Source of the DNA: a virus
Reading direction: 5' to 3' (one strand)
Length of the DNA stretch: 64,000 bases
IMG/VR virus record: IMGVR_UViG_3300026484_000001
Span: 90,999 to 154,998 of that record
In this document: in pieces, positions 39,399 to 46,966 of the stretch
Layout of the letters: each line of letters begins with the position of its first letter
How positions within the stretch are numbered: position 1 is the stretch's first letter
Notes under the pieces: model-generated
Databases searched by the model: none
Seen by the model: the letters and a program-made list of their open reading frames with translations, nothing else
Told to the model about the DNA's origin: nothing
Made by a program: the position numbers and the translations under genes

Positions 39399-40820
39399 AT
39401 GAGAACACTAGAGCATATTAATGTGAAATACTTCAAATATGCTTGTGATGAAATCGGTAAAGAAACTCCAGTTGACATTAATGCGAAGTGTATAATTTGT
39501 GGGGACTCCGATAAGGACAAGCGACAAAAAAGGCTTCACCTCTATACAAAAGCGAACTATGATGGTGATGCTATTAAATGTTTCAATTGTGAGTGGACTG
39601 GAAATATGTTTAGTTTCCTGAGAGAAGTTGACTCAAGTTTATTCGAACTTTATAAAAAAGAAACTCGTGAAAAAAGTTTCAACAACCTTAAACGAAAACA
39701 TCACGAAAAGAAGGAGTACAATGATGCAGCAATCCAGATGGGATCGTACAAGAGAAAGGCGAGAACAGAATCGGGAACGAGCAAAGCGGACGGAGTATAT
39801 GGATCTGATAGCAAAACAGAAACTGGAGGAAGCGATGAAAGCTTCAGTCAGAACAATGGGTATAGTGAGGGTGAAATAGATGAGACCAATAGCGGAAGAT
39901 CTGGACGGGATTTGCAAATTCATAGCGGAAAGGAACCACAACGACTTGATGAGAACGATGGGGGCCAGGGAGTCAATGTTGGACGGAAGCGAAATTACAG
40001 TTTCAGTATGTCAGGTTTCGCAGGAGCAAATGGGGTTGAACTTGAAGAAAGCGGTACAACAAATGCGGTCTCAAATGAGCCCATACGAGAAAGTGAAAGT
40101 GGATCTAATGGGACTGACAACGAACATCAAACCTCTGATGATAAAGTCAAAGGATTGGGAAAGCTCCCAGATGATGTATTCGAGATGCCTGACGAATTCA
40201 GACCAGCATGCGAATCAGCTGATGCCGTTGGTTATTTGCGAGGTCGTGGATTAGATCCTGAGTTTTATTACTACTCACCCGACTGGATAAACTTCAACGG
40301 AAAAAGTATGCCATTGAAACATGCTATTATTGTTCCATTATGGGTTCTCAAAGATGACAATGTAATGTACGGTTTTCAAGCTAGACATATTGACACTAAG
40401 TTCTTCTACACTTACATCCCTGAGGAAAATACGGGATTCAAAGTTTGGAATTGGTATAATATCGATAAGTCAAAACCTACTTTCATATTCGAGTCGGTAT
40501 TTGATGCTGAGTCAAGTGGTTTGCCTCAAGATCGTATTTGTGCTGCTCTCGGGGCTGATCTAAATGATGAAAGACTTGCGGAGTTGTTCGAACCAATATT
40601 TTGTTTTGACAATCAACGGTATGATGAAACATCTCGTATTAAGACCGTTAAATTATTAAAACGAGGCTTTAGGTGTTTCGTTTGGGACAAGCAGATTCAG
40701 TACAAGGATACTAATGATGCGATACAAGGCGGTTTACCAAAACCTGATATGGCTAAATATATTTTAAGTCATCTTGAGACTGGTATGACCGGAATCATTA
40801 AAACAAAATTAAAGAGGTAA
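39399..40820 (+). CDS. 61: DNA primase, gp61/DnaG-like, with long disordered insert
   Basis: The N-terminus has a zinc-binding domain (C31, C34, C61, C64). The C-terminal half is a Toprim-like primase core, with PTFIFESVFDAESSG carrying the catalytic Glu and an acidic FCFDNQRYDET segment. Residues about 107-285 are a hydrophilic, Gly/Ser/Glu/Asn-rich linker with no fold-like pattern; part of it reads well in another frame as two genes (39721 and 39880). The total of 473 aa far exceeds T4 gp61 (342 aa), which the insert explains. The enzyme makes primers for lagging strands with the helicase. Confidence 0.85.
   Translation: MRTLEHINVKYFKYACDEIGKETPVDINAKCIICGDSDKDKRQKRLHLYTKANYDGDAIKCFNCEWTGNMFSFLREVDSSLFELYKKETREKSFNNLKRKHHEKKEYNDAAIQMGSYKRKARTESGTSKADGVYGSDSKTETGGSDESFSQNNGYSEGEIDETNSGRSGRDLQIHSGKEPQRLDENDGGQGVNVGRKRNYSFSMSGFAGANGVELEESGTTNAVSNEPIRESESGSNGTDNEHQTSDDKVKGLGKLPDDVFEMPDEFRPACESADAVGYLRGRGLDPEFYYYSPDWINFNGKSMPLKHAIIVPLWVLKDDNVMYGFQARHIDTKFFYTYIPEENTGFKVWNWYNIDKSKPTFIFESVFDAESSGLPQDRICAALGADLNDERLAELFEPIFCFDNQRYDETSRIKTVKLLKRGFRCFVWDKQIQYKDTNDAIQGGLPKPDMAKYILSHLETGMTGIIKTKLKR
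39721..39879 (+). CDS. Nested gene 1 inside primase: basic helical peptide, 52 aa
   Basis: AAGAAGGAG lies 4 bases before ATG 39721, a ribosome site better than many in the window. The frame differs from that of the primase and encodes a very basic start (WDRTRERREQNRERAKR) and an amphipathic helix. It ends immediately before ATG 39880. The primase frame over the same bases is low-complexity. No relative is recognised. Confidence 0.55.
   Translation: MMQQSRWDRTRERREQNRERAKRTEYMDLIAKQKLEEAMKASVRTMGIVRVK
39880..40254 (+). CDS. Nested gene 2 inside primase: 124 aa protein
   Basis: GAGGGTG precedes ATG, which directly follows the stop of nested gene 1. The product (starting MRPIAEDLDGICKFIAERNH) looks like an ordinary globular alpha-helical protein with Met-rich helices, while the overlapping primase frame is linker-like. 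It ends where the conserved Toprim region of the primase begins. Codon choice is G-rich for this genome. Function unknown. Confidence 0.52.
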   Translation: MRPIAEDLDGICKFIAERNHNDLMRTMGARESMLDGSEITVSVCQVSQEQMGLNLKKAVQQMRSQMSPYEKVKVDLMGLTTNIKPLMIKSKDWESSQMMYSRCLTNSDQHANQLMPLVICEVVD

Positions 40821-40821
40821 C

Positions 40822-40938
40822 ATGGAACAGTCGGAACTCACATACGGAGAAGTCCAAGAAGCTAGAAAGCGGATGGCGGAAGAAGCTAGAAAGCGGATGG
40901 CGGAAGAAGCTAAAAAAGAGGTTGTGACTTATGCCTAG
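40822..40938 (+). CDS. Small repeat peptide, 38 aa
   Basis: AAAGAGG before ATG, 1 base after the primase stop. Two ARKRMAEE units come from an exact 24-base tandem duplication (40861-40908), forming a charged helix. The peptide may be real, but it may also reflect decay. Confidence 0.5.
   Translation: MEQSELTYGEVQEARKRMAEEARKRMAEEAKKEVVTYA
40861..40908 (+). repeat. 24-base coding tandem repeat
   Basis: Two identical 24-base units beginning GCTAGAAAGCGG, encoding ARKRMAEE twice. Confidence 0.9.
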
Positions 40939-41101
40939 ATTAAAAGGTTGGATTATCACGATGTGGCTGAATATGTCATCGGTAGGAGTAGGGGTGTCAA
41001 AACCAGTCAGCACTTTATATGATATGAGTGCAGAAAGTTCAGCGGACGACATGGGTTTGGTACAGAATATCCACCCTACACAGTTCATGAACAATTTTTA
41101 G
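40931..41101 (+). CDS. Small hypothetical protein, 56 aa
   Basis: Overlaps the upstream stop (ATGCCTAG). Basic start, then a neutral, Met/Ser-rich sequence; no motif. Like the nested genes it has a G-rich codon pattern. Confidence 0.48.
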   Translation: MPRLKGWIITMWLNMSSVGVGVSKPVSTLYDMSAESSADDMGLVQNIHPTQFMNNF

Positions 41102-41103
41102 CA

Positions 41104-41110
41104 TTAAATA
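41104..41110 (+). promoter_or_regulatory. Late-type promoter before AAA ATPase
   Basis: TTAAATA 27 bases before ATG 41137. Confidence 0.55.
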
Positions 41111-41136
41111 AACTCAAATAACAACGAGGATATAAA

Positions 41137-42591
41137 ATGATTAGAGCTGCAATTGCAATCGCTAACAAAACAGAGATTTCAGAATCTTCATTCAAGGCTT
41201 CTAAACTTAAAAAGGTTTCAGATCTTCTGGCATCAATTTTAGGTAAAGAACTGGGTGGAAATTTTAAACTTCTTGGTGGATCTTTCGGTACGGAAGAATT
41301 CAAGAAAAAGGGTGGTCTTTCAGGGAAAGGTTACAAATATGGTAATAATAAAGGTTACATGGTCCGTTTTGGTTGGTTGAACAAAAACAAGTCAAATTTT
41401 CAAATTCAACAAGTTGACCTTTGGGAACCAGGAATGGGCGGAAGTTGGGAAAAACCGACAATGTCTGTTACACTTTATGATTGGATGAACATCGTTGATG
41501 TTGTTGCCGAACTTAAAACAATTCTTTTAACTGGTGCGATTTCTGAAAGCCTTGATGAAAGCTTAGAAGTTCTTTCTGAGACAATCAAAGATTCAAATCG
41601 TCCTCCTCGTAAAATGATTGCATTCGCTGCATCAAAAGATGTATCTTATGACATTGAAGTTGACACATATACTGGGTTCATTAACAAGCTTAAAGATGCT
41701 GGTGTTTGGGACGAAGATGAATACAAAGGTTTCAAGGTTCAGAAAGGTGTTTCTGAAACAAACTCAACTTCATCTACTATGAAAAAAGCTGAAAAACTTC
41801 TTGCTGAAAGAAAGTTCGCTGATCCTGATATTGTATTTGATGACATTGAAAAGCTTACTAAAGTCGTTGCAATGGGTCTTCAGAATTCATTGATCGTGGC
41901 TGGTATGGCTGGTATTGGTAAGACTTTCCATGTTGAAAAACAAATGAAAGAACTTCTTGGTACTAATGAGGGTCCAAATGCTAAGTGGAGACATCGTAAG
42001 GGTGCGAAACTGAGTCCATTTGGTTTATACCTTGACTTGTTCATGAACAGAGACGATATGACTATCGTTTATGATGATTCAGATTCAGTTTGGAAGGATG
42101 CTGATGCGGTGAATATACTTAAATCTGCCCTTGATACTTACAAAGAAAGATCAATTGCTTGGACATCTCGTGCTACAACAAATGTTGAAATCATGGATGA
42201 TGAAGAAAGAGAAGCATATTATGCTAAACTTTATGACGCATTAGCAAACAGTCCTGAGGATGTTGGAACAAAAATCAAGCTTCCGAGTGGGTTCAAATTC
42301 ACAAGTCGTGTAATTTTCATCTCAAACTTAAAACCTGAGAAAATTGATTCAGCGATCCGTTCAAGATCACTATTCATGGATATTTATCTAACTCAAACTG
42401 ATGTTATCAGACGAATTAGATCAATCCTCCCGTTTGTTGAGCCGTCTATTTCGATGGAAGACAAACTTGAAGTCCTTGATTCACTTATCGAAAGTGGTGG
42501 TGACTTAACAATGAGAGCAGTAACCGCTGGGATCGCAGTTAAGTCTGGTGGATTTAACGATTGGAAACGATTGGTATCTGAATACAGCTAA
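41137..42591 (+). CDS. AAA-family ATPase, 484 aa
   Basis: A Walker A GMAGIGKT near residue 258, a Walker B-like MTIVYDDSD and a sensor-like RVIFISNLKPEKIDSAIRSRS show an AAA ATPase in the C-terminal half. The N-terminal 230 residues, including a basic GGLSGKGYKYG region, are of unknown fold. Similar ATPases occur in T4-like phages without a fixed role. The ribosome site is GAGG. A UUCG hairpin follows the gene. Confidence 0.75.
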   Translation: MIRAAIAIANKTEISESSFKASKLKKVSDLLASILGKELGGNFKLLGGSFGTEEFKKKGGLSGKGYKYGNNKGYMVRFGWLNKNKSNFQIQQVDLWEPGMGGSWEKPTMSVTLYDWMNIVDVVAELKTILLTGAISESLDESLEVLSETIKDSNRPPRKMIAFAASKDVSYDIEVDTYTGFINKLKDAGVWDEDEYKGFKVQKGVSETNSTSSTMKKAEKLLAERKFADPDIVFDDIEKLTKVVAMGLQNSLIVAGMAGIGKTFHVEKQMKELLGTNEGPNAKWRHRKGAKLSPFGLYLDLFMNRDDMTIVYDDSDSVWKDADAVNILKSALDTYKERSIAWTSRATTNVEIMDDEEREAYYAKLYDALANSPEDVGTKIKLPSGFKFTSRVIFISNLKPEKIDSAIRSRSLFMDIYLTQTDVIRRIRSILPFVEPSISMEDKLEVLDSLIESGGDLTMRAVTAGIAVKSGGFNDWKRLVSEYS

Positions 42592-42592
42592 A

Positions 42593-42608
42593 TGTGACTT
42601 CGGTCACA
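42593..42608 (+). terminator. UUCG-loop hairpin
   Basis: TGTGAC TTCG GTCACA directly after the ATPase stop, an exceptionally stable tetraloop hairpin. Confidence 0.72.
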
Positions 42609-42617
42609 CTCTTCCTT

Positions 42618-42662
42618 AAAATATACCTTTTATCTAACTTTAGGTAAAAATAGGTATATTTT
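42618..42662 (+). repeat. Inverted repeat
   Basis: AAAATATACCT (42618-42628) and AGGTATATTTT (42652-42662) form an 11-bp stem just upstream of a promoter. Confidence 0.7.
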
Positions 42663-42693
42663 AAGCTTCTTCTAAGTAACATTACGGTATAAT
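42659..42693 (+). promoter_or_regulatory. Early-type promoter
   Basis: TTTTAAGC and CTAAGT boxes, ATTACGGTATAAT (-10 at 42688-42693), then ATAGTAT. Confidence 0.8.
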
Positions 42694-42719
42694 ATAGTAT
42701 ATTTAAACAAAGGCTATAA

Positions 42720-42980
42720 ATGAACACCGACTCTCCAACCAAAACACAAATTAGACAGTTCGAAAACGAACTAGGAATAACTATGGGTTCTATCATGTAC
42801 AATAAGAATGGAAAAAATTCGGCATTCATGCTGTTTGGATCTATGTACACCACGAACTTCAAAAGGGTTAAAATTTACTCAATGGACGACCACGGCTGGG
42901 TGAAAACTGAGTCGACAGGCATCCCATTTATCTCAAAGTGTTGGCAAGTGCTGACAGGAAAGGTTAAAAAATTAAAATAA
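42720..42980 (+). CDS. Hypothetical protein, 86 aa, basic
   Basis: Leader AACAAAGGCTATAA. Basic, with a beta-rich centre; no motif recognised. Confidence 0.66.
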   Translation: MNTDSPTKTQIRQFENELGITMGSIMYNKNGKNSAFMLFGSMYTTNFKRVKIYSMDDHGWVKTESTGIPFISKCWQVLTGKVKKLK

Positions 42981-42986
42981 GGAGAA

Positions 42987-43199
42987 TTGATGTTTGATTT
43001 TATACCACAATTGGTATTCGCTATGTTGTTCCAGGTTTCTGGGATTATGTTGCTATTTATTTCTGTTTACTTGACTTTGGGGTTTTTCGTAAAGCTTGCG
43101 CAAGTGATAAAAAGCGGACGGTATGATGATGTTGCTGGTGCAACAATGATGGCGGCGATTGTAGACACAATGAGTCTATATGTTCACTGTATAATGTAA
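42987..43199 (+). CDS. Small membrane protein, 70 aa
   Basis: A long hydrophobic stretch (residues about 5-35) and a second moderately hydrophobic one near the end suggest two passes. AGGAGAATTG precedes ATG. Function unknown. Confidence 0.62.
   Translation: MMFDFIPQLVFAMLFQVSGIMLLFISVYLTLGFFVKLAQVIKSGRYDDVAGATMMAAIVDTMSLYVHCIM
43190..43195 (+). promoter_or_regulatory. Possible -10 element
   Basis: CTGTATAATGTAAAAAGG lies at the end of the upstream gene and could drive the gene at 43213. No upstream TTAAGC boxes. Confidence 0.4.
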
Positions 43200-43212
43200 A
43201 AAGGTAAAAAGT

Positions 43213-43683
43213 ATGAAAGCACTAAAATTAAGTTCAGAAGATAAAATTGTTCTTCTAGAAAATGTTTCAACGATTTCGTTGGATAGAGAACGATCTCGTA
43301 TTGTATTCAACTTCATGAATGCGATTCAGTTGGTAGGGAGAAAAACCCCTGACTATCATTATTTTCAATATGACACTGAATCGGAAGCGACAACAGCATT
43401 TGAAACTATCATTGAGATGACTTACATCAAAATGAATTTCTTAGTGAGTGAAAACTCAGATAACACTGACATAGTGAATGTCAAGGCTATAACAAGCTTT
43501 ATCCCCGATGATGAAAACCTGAAAATCGTTTTCAACCTGAACTACCCAGTTACATCGTACCGTGAACGAGACAATCGACAGGTAGAGATTTCAAAGGTTA
43601 TTTTTTGGAACTACAGAACTGACACACCATACGAGGGCGATAAATTAGAGATCGATAACTTACTAGACATTTTTGAAGTCTAG
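43213..43683 (+). CDS. Hypothetical protein, 156 aa
   Basis: AAAAAGGTAAAAAGT before ATG. Alpha/beta product, basic patches in the middle. Followed by the same TCCAAACCAAAACAAGGAAA-like leader that precedes the sliding clamp, suggesting a shared translation leader. Confidence 0.66.
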   Translation: MKALKLSSEDKIVLLENVSTISLDRERSRIVFNFMNAIQLVGRKTPDYHYFQYDTESEATTAFETIIEMTYIKMNFLVSENSDNTDIVNVKAITSFIPDDENLKIVFNLNYPVTSYRERDNRQVEISKVIFWNYRTDTPYEGDKLEIDNLLDIFEV

Positions 43684-43707
43684 TCCAAACCAAAACAAGG
43701 AAATACA

Positions 43708-44019
43708 ATGGGTATAGATATATTTGAAGAAATTGAAACAACAACAGACGGTACAGCCTCGGAAGAGATGGATTTATATGATTATGCGAAACAAGTGATT
43801 GCTTGTCAAATGGAAGTTAAGGCTATTCAGGATGACATCAAAGTCATCAAGACGGAAGCGAAAGAGAAAGGAGTTCTTGTAAAAGAGATTGACTCGGCTA
43901 TTTCACAACTGAAAAAAGAAGCTAAGCAAAATCCTCAGGAAGCTCAACTTGAAGAAGAAGTGCTTGAAAAACTGAGAGAAAATAAAGATATAATTGATTC
44001 TATATCAATGATTATCTAG
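43708..44019 (+). CDS. Coiled-coil protein, 103 aa
   Basis: Long charged helices (KAIQDDIKVIKTEAKEKG and later) give strong coiled-coil character after an acidic start. Some T4-like phages place a short helical DUF-type protein here. Leader AACAAGGAAA. Confidence 0.65.
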   Translation: MGIDIFEEIETTTDGTASEEMDLYDYAKQVIACQMEVKAIQDDIKVIKTEAKEKGVLVKEIDSAISQLKKEAKQNPQEAQLEEEVLEKLRENKDIIDSISMII

Positions 44020-44034
44020 ACTTCAGGGGTCATA

Positions 44035-44496
44035 ATGTTAATTGACAAATTGAAAGCCGACCAACTGTCGGCTCGTAAAAAAGGTTTGCCAGCTGGCAAA
44101 TATCTGACTACACTAATTGCTGAAATTGAGATGGTTGGTAAAAATGCTAGAAATGGTGCAAGCACGGAAGATGAAACTATTAGTGTAATCAAAAAGTTCA
44201 TCAAGGGTGTGATTGAAACTTATCAACTCAAAATTGCAAACGGGACTGATGATGAACTTGCTGTTCTGAATCATGAATTGCAAGTGTATGAGAAATATCT
44301 TCCAAAGCAACTGAGTCTTGAAGAACTGAAAACAGTTGTTAAACGGAGTGTTGATCGTGCCACTGATGAGAAAAATGAAAAGCTTACTATGAGAGATATG
44401 AGCTATGTAATTTCACTCATCAAAGAAGAGTATGAAAACATGTATGATGTAAAATCAGCAAGCCTACTTATTCGTGAATTAATCATGCGCAAGTAG
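44035..44496 (+). CDS. GatB/YqeY-domain protein
   Basis: The arrangement LKADQLSARK...TTLIAEIEM, DETISVIKKFIKGVIETYQ and EKYLPKQLSLEELKTVV matches the YqeY/GatB tail family, including the LPKQLS-EEL signature. Bacterial members bind near tRNA-dependent amidotransferases. The phage role is unknown; it might touch tRNA or nucleotides. The protein has the usual length (about 150 aa). Confidence 0.78.
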   Translation: MLIDKLKADQLSARKKGLPAGKYLTTLIAEIEMVGKNARNGASTEDETISVIKKFIKGVIETYQLKIANGTDDELAVLNHELQVYEKYLPKQLSLEELKTVVKRSVDRATDEKNEKLTMRDMSYVISLIKEEYENMYDVKSASLLIRELIMRK

Positions 44497-44503
44497 TTAA
44501 ATA
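44497..44503 (+). promoter_or_regulatory. Late-type promoter
   Basis: TTAAATA starting in the stop codon of the YqeY-like gene, 26 bases before the mini-ORF at 44523. Confidence 0.55.
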
Positions 44504-44522
44504 CATCAATACAAGGAGTTCA

Positions 44523-44555
44523 AATGAAAAAAATCATTTGCGGTGCAGATTGCTA
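44523..44555 (+). CDS. Leader mini-ORF MKKIICGADC
   Basis: AAGGAG precedes ATG 7 bases upstream; the frame stops after 10 codons at TAG. It mirrors the MKK mini-ORF before gp32. Confidence 0.4.
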
Positions 44556-44602
44556 GTCACTGATTGGGGTGACATCTAAAACAAATTAACAAAGGAGCAC
44601 TT

Positions 44603-44680
44603 ATGAGAAATGAAAACACATTTACCAACTATGCATCTGGAAGTTCAATTCGTTTATTCCAGGATTATGACACTTTTTAA
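44603..44680 (+). CDS. Upstream segment of an interrupted gene, 25 codons
   Basis: AAAGGAG precedes ATG at the best spacing in this locus. The frame ends with TAA 44678-44680. It is in the same frame as the 140 aa gene downstream, with 14 open codons between, so the two may be one gene broken or read through at the TAA. Confidence 0.45.
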   Translation: MRNENTFTNYASGSSIRLFQDYDTF

Positions 44681-44714
44681 GGTGGTGATCCTCTAGGAAA
44701 TTCATACCACCTTG
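44679..44714 (+). other. Hairpin at the in-frame TAA
   Basis: AAGGTGGT (44679-44686) pairs with ACCACCTT (44707-44714); the first stem bases are the last two of the TAA stop. It could cause readthrough or bypassing, or end the upstream message. Confidence 0.55.
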
Positions 44715-44722
44715 GATGTATC

Positions 44723-45145
44723 ATGCAAGGACTGTGGAAAGACAAACGAAAACATGTTTTGAAGGATAAAATCAAAATTCTTCATAGTAAGCTTTACAAG
44801 GACGAAGACTCAGTCAAAGTTCTTGAATACAAAACCAGAACTGATATAGTTTATGACTCAGCTAAATATTATAATGTTTATGCAAATGTCAGAAAGCAAA
44901 TCGGACAGTCTGGAATGAAAACTCTGTCTCATGACCGTGAAAAACTCTTTGCATACGGAAAGCCTCTCCCTGAGGATTTTTGGAACCAGTACGGTTTTTG
45001 GGCTACAAAGGCTCGCAAGTATGCTCAAAAGTATGCGAGTTCGATGGATAGACAAAATATAAGAAAGTTCATAACCAAAGGCGATTGGGATGCAGAAGTT
45101 AAGACTCATGCTCTACAAAAATCTATAGCATGGGAAATATACTAA
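44723..45145 (+). CDS. Hypothetical protein, 140 aa
   Basis: ATG 44723 has only a weak GGA upstream. Basic, aromatic-rich product with no recognised motif (KQIGQSGMKTLSHDREKLF). The frame is open upstream to a TAA at 44678, before which a well-initiated 25-codon frame lies. The true product may therefore be longer. Confidence 0.6.
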   Translation: MQGLWKDKRKHVLKDKIKILHSKLYKDEDSVKVLEYKTRTDIVYDSAKYYNVYANVRKQIGQSGMKTLSHDREKLFAYGKPLPEDFWNQYGFWATKARKYAQKYASSMDRQNIRKFITKGDWDAEVKTHALQKSIAWEIY

Positions 45146-45339
45146 TGAAAAAGAATCTCAGTAATCTTCGTAACCGCTTGAACGAACTAACATCAGATGA
45201 TCTAGATTTCATTGATGTTTTGTTCAAGAATGGTAAGAACCTCTCTATCAAGATGCGATGTATATCTAAACTCAGAGAAATACACGACCGCTTAGATGAA
45301 GTTGAAAAACTTCACTCAAAATCCCTCAAATCCTCATAA
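45145..45339 (+). CDS. Small hypothetical protein, 64 aa
   Basis: Starts in the upstream stop (TAATG). Basic, Leu/Arg-rich helical peptide; no motif. The in-frame ATG 45130 is less likely. Confidence 0.58.
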   Translation: MKKNLSNLRNRLNELTSDDLDFIDVLFKNGKNLSIKMRCISKLREIHDRLDEVEKLHSKSLKSS

Positions 45340-45341
45340 AA

Positions 45342-45379
45342 TTAAATAAATTCCGGAACAATTAAACAAATTCCGGAAT
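45342..45379 (+). repeat. Direct repeat with palindromic core
   Basis: TTAAA(T/C)AAATTCCGGAA occurs twice, 20 bases apart, and AATTCCGGAATT at the second is a perfect palindrome. A possible operator or terminator. Confidence 0.6.
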
Positions 45380-45389
45380 TTACAATAAA

Positions 45390-45423
45390 TTTAAGCAAGG
45401 TCTAAGTAATATTATGTTATAAT
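45390..45423 (+). promoter_or_regulatory. Early-type promoter
   Basis: TTTAAGC and CTAAGT boxes, TTATGTTATAAT (-10 at 45418-45423), then ATAGTATAAT. Confidence 0.74.
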
Positions 45424-45447
45424 ATAGTATAATTAAAAAGGCTTAAT

Positions 45448-45765
45448 ATGACAATCGGAAACTTAAAATTTAAAATCAAAAGATTTATTACTCTTAACAC
45501 TCGTGGTCCAAGGCAAATGTCACTTGACATTATTACTGAATGGATGAATGCATCCAACGGTGATTTCAACAATGCGAGATATTTACAACACAACAACATC
45601 ACTTACAAACTAGATATCACATATAATGGTGTTAGTACAAAATATGCATTTTACCGCCAGTCCCACAGAGTGTTTCGTTTTACATATATAGACGGTGAGA
45701 TCAGAGTGAACTGCCAAAGAAATGAGTTCAACCTACTTTATAAAATGTGGAAGGAATTAGTATAA
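45448..45765 (+). CDS. Hypothetical protein, 105 aa
   Basis: Leader AAAAAGGCTTAAT. Basic alpha/beta product; stops in the start of the nuclease gene, so translation is coupled. No family recognised. Confidence 0.66.
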   Translation: MTIGNLKFKIKRFITLNTRGPRQMSLDIITEWMNASNGDFNNARYLQHNNITYKLDITYNGVSTKYAFYRQSHRVFRFTYIDGEIRVNCQRNEFNLLYKMWKELV

Positions 45766-46715
45766 TGAAATTTACACCGTACAGCTTCAGTAAAATCAAC
45801 CTATTCGAAACTTGTCCTTTGAAATTCAAGTATCAATACATCGATAAACTAAGAACTCCGTTCAAAATGAATGCAACTCTTGAAAAGGGATCATACATCC
45901 ACCTTATGCTGGAGGAATTAGCAAAGAACGAGATGGTGGCACAAAAGGTGTCATATAACTTCAAACACTCCACTAAGGAGCAAGTACAAGGCTACAATGC
46001 GATATTCCATGACTTTGTTTTTTCAGAACTTGGTTACCACTATCTAAATAATCCTGAACAGAAGTTCTTCGGGGCTGAAGTAGAGTTTGGTGTCGTCATA
46101 GAAGACGGTGAATGGAGAGCAACTTCATACTGGAATAAGAAAGCTTTGTTCCGTGGTAAAATTGACCATGTAAACAGCTCAGATGGTGTGATGCACTTAC
46201 TTGATTGGAAGTCCGGTAAGGTTTCAGCATTTCCGGCTCCATTACAATTAGTTATGTATGCTGTGTGGTGTTTCCTGAAGTATCCTGATGTTCACACGGT
46301 TCAGACTGCATTTGTGTATCTTGAACATGGCGAGGAAAAACCTTATGTTTTCAAAAGAGAGCATCTTGAAGCACTGATGAAAAAAGTTGCAGAAAAAATC
46401 TACAATATTGAACATGAAACAAAATTTACTAAAAAAGAAAGTAAGCTTTGCGACTATTGTGAATTTCGTTTACAAGGCATTTGTGAGTCTCAAACCGGAA
46501 CTGAACTTGCTGATGATATGATGAAGTTCAATCCTAAGCCTCGTGTTAAACTTTGGTTCTACATGCATCCTGAAAGTGGTTGTGCTTGGAGACAAGATTG
46601 GCAAATGACTAATGACGAGCATGATGAATTAACTGAAGAAATCGATGAAGAGCTTTTTTGGCAACTCGAAGACCTTGGGTATGATATAGATCGTAATATA
46701 TTAAGCAAGGCTTAA
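45765..46715 (+). CDS. PD-(D/E)XK nuclease, RecB/Cas4-like
   Basis: YSFSKINLFETCPLKFKYQYIDKL is the classic N-terminal block of RecB/Cas4-type nucleases. RGKIDHV and LLDWKSGK give the D...D-x-K active site, and LQLVMYAVW is motif QxxxY-like. A Cys in the N-terminal block plus CDYCEFRLQGIC near residue 230 suggest a 4Fe-4S cluster as in Cas4 and AddB. It probably processes DNA ends during recombination or replication. Its start overlaps the upstream stop. Confidence 0.85.
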   Translation: MKFTPYSFSKINLFETCPLKFKYQYIDKLRTPFKMNATLEKGSYIHLMLEELAKNEMVAQKVSYNFKHSTKEQVQGYNAIFHDFVFSELGYHYLNNPEQKFFGAEVEFGVVIEDGEWRATSYWNKKALFRGKIDHVNSSDGVMHLLDWKSGKVSAFPAPLQLVMYAVWCFLKYPDVHTVQTAFVYLEHGEEKPYVFKREHLEALMKKVAEKIYNIEHETKFTKKESKLCDYCEFRLQGICESQTGTELADDMMKFNPKPRVKLWFYMHPESGCAWRQDWQMTNDEHDELTEEIDEELFWQLEDLGYDIDRNILSKA

Positions 46716-46733
46716 GCTACATTACAGTATAAT
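46700..46733 (+). promoter_or_regulatory. Early-type promoter
   Basis: TTAAGC and CTTAAGC boxes, ATTACAGTATAAT (-10 at 46728-46733), then ATAGTAT. Starts inside the nuclease gene. Confidence 0.78.
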
Positions 46734-46759
46734 ATAGTATATTTAAACAAAGGCGAAAA

Positions 46760-46966
46760 ATGATAAAATATCTTGGCGGAGGTGAACATGAGTTCAACCT
46801 CGAAAACGGCGAAACTATAATTTTGACTGACAGAGATCTAATCAACCTTAGAGTTGATATGCAAGCACAAGCTAAAAACACAAGCACACCAATGTATGAT
46901 ATCATGCAAATTGCTCGTGCAGAAAATCCGAGTTCAAAACATCGCAAGAAAAAAGGACGCAGATAA
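46760..46966 (+). CDS. Hypothetical protein, 68 aa
   Basis: Leader AACAAAGGCGAAAA. The N-terminal half has a small beta-rich pattern; the C-terminus is Lys/Arg-rich (KHRKKKGRR) and may bind nucleic acid. Overlaps the next start. Confidence 0.64.
   Translation: MIKYLGGGEHEFNLENGETIILTDRDLINLRVDMQAQAKNTSTPMYDIMQIARAENPSSKHRKKKGRR

Noticed and set aside
39639-39941. Minus-strand ORF opposite the primase linker
   Set aside because: Hydrophobic antisense shadow without a ribosome site; the + strand nested ORFs are better supported.
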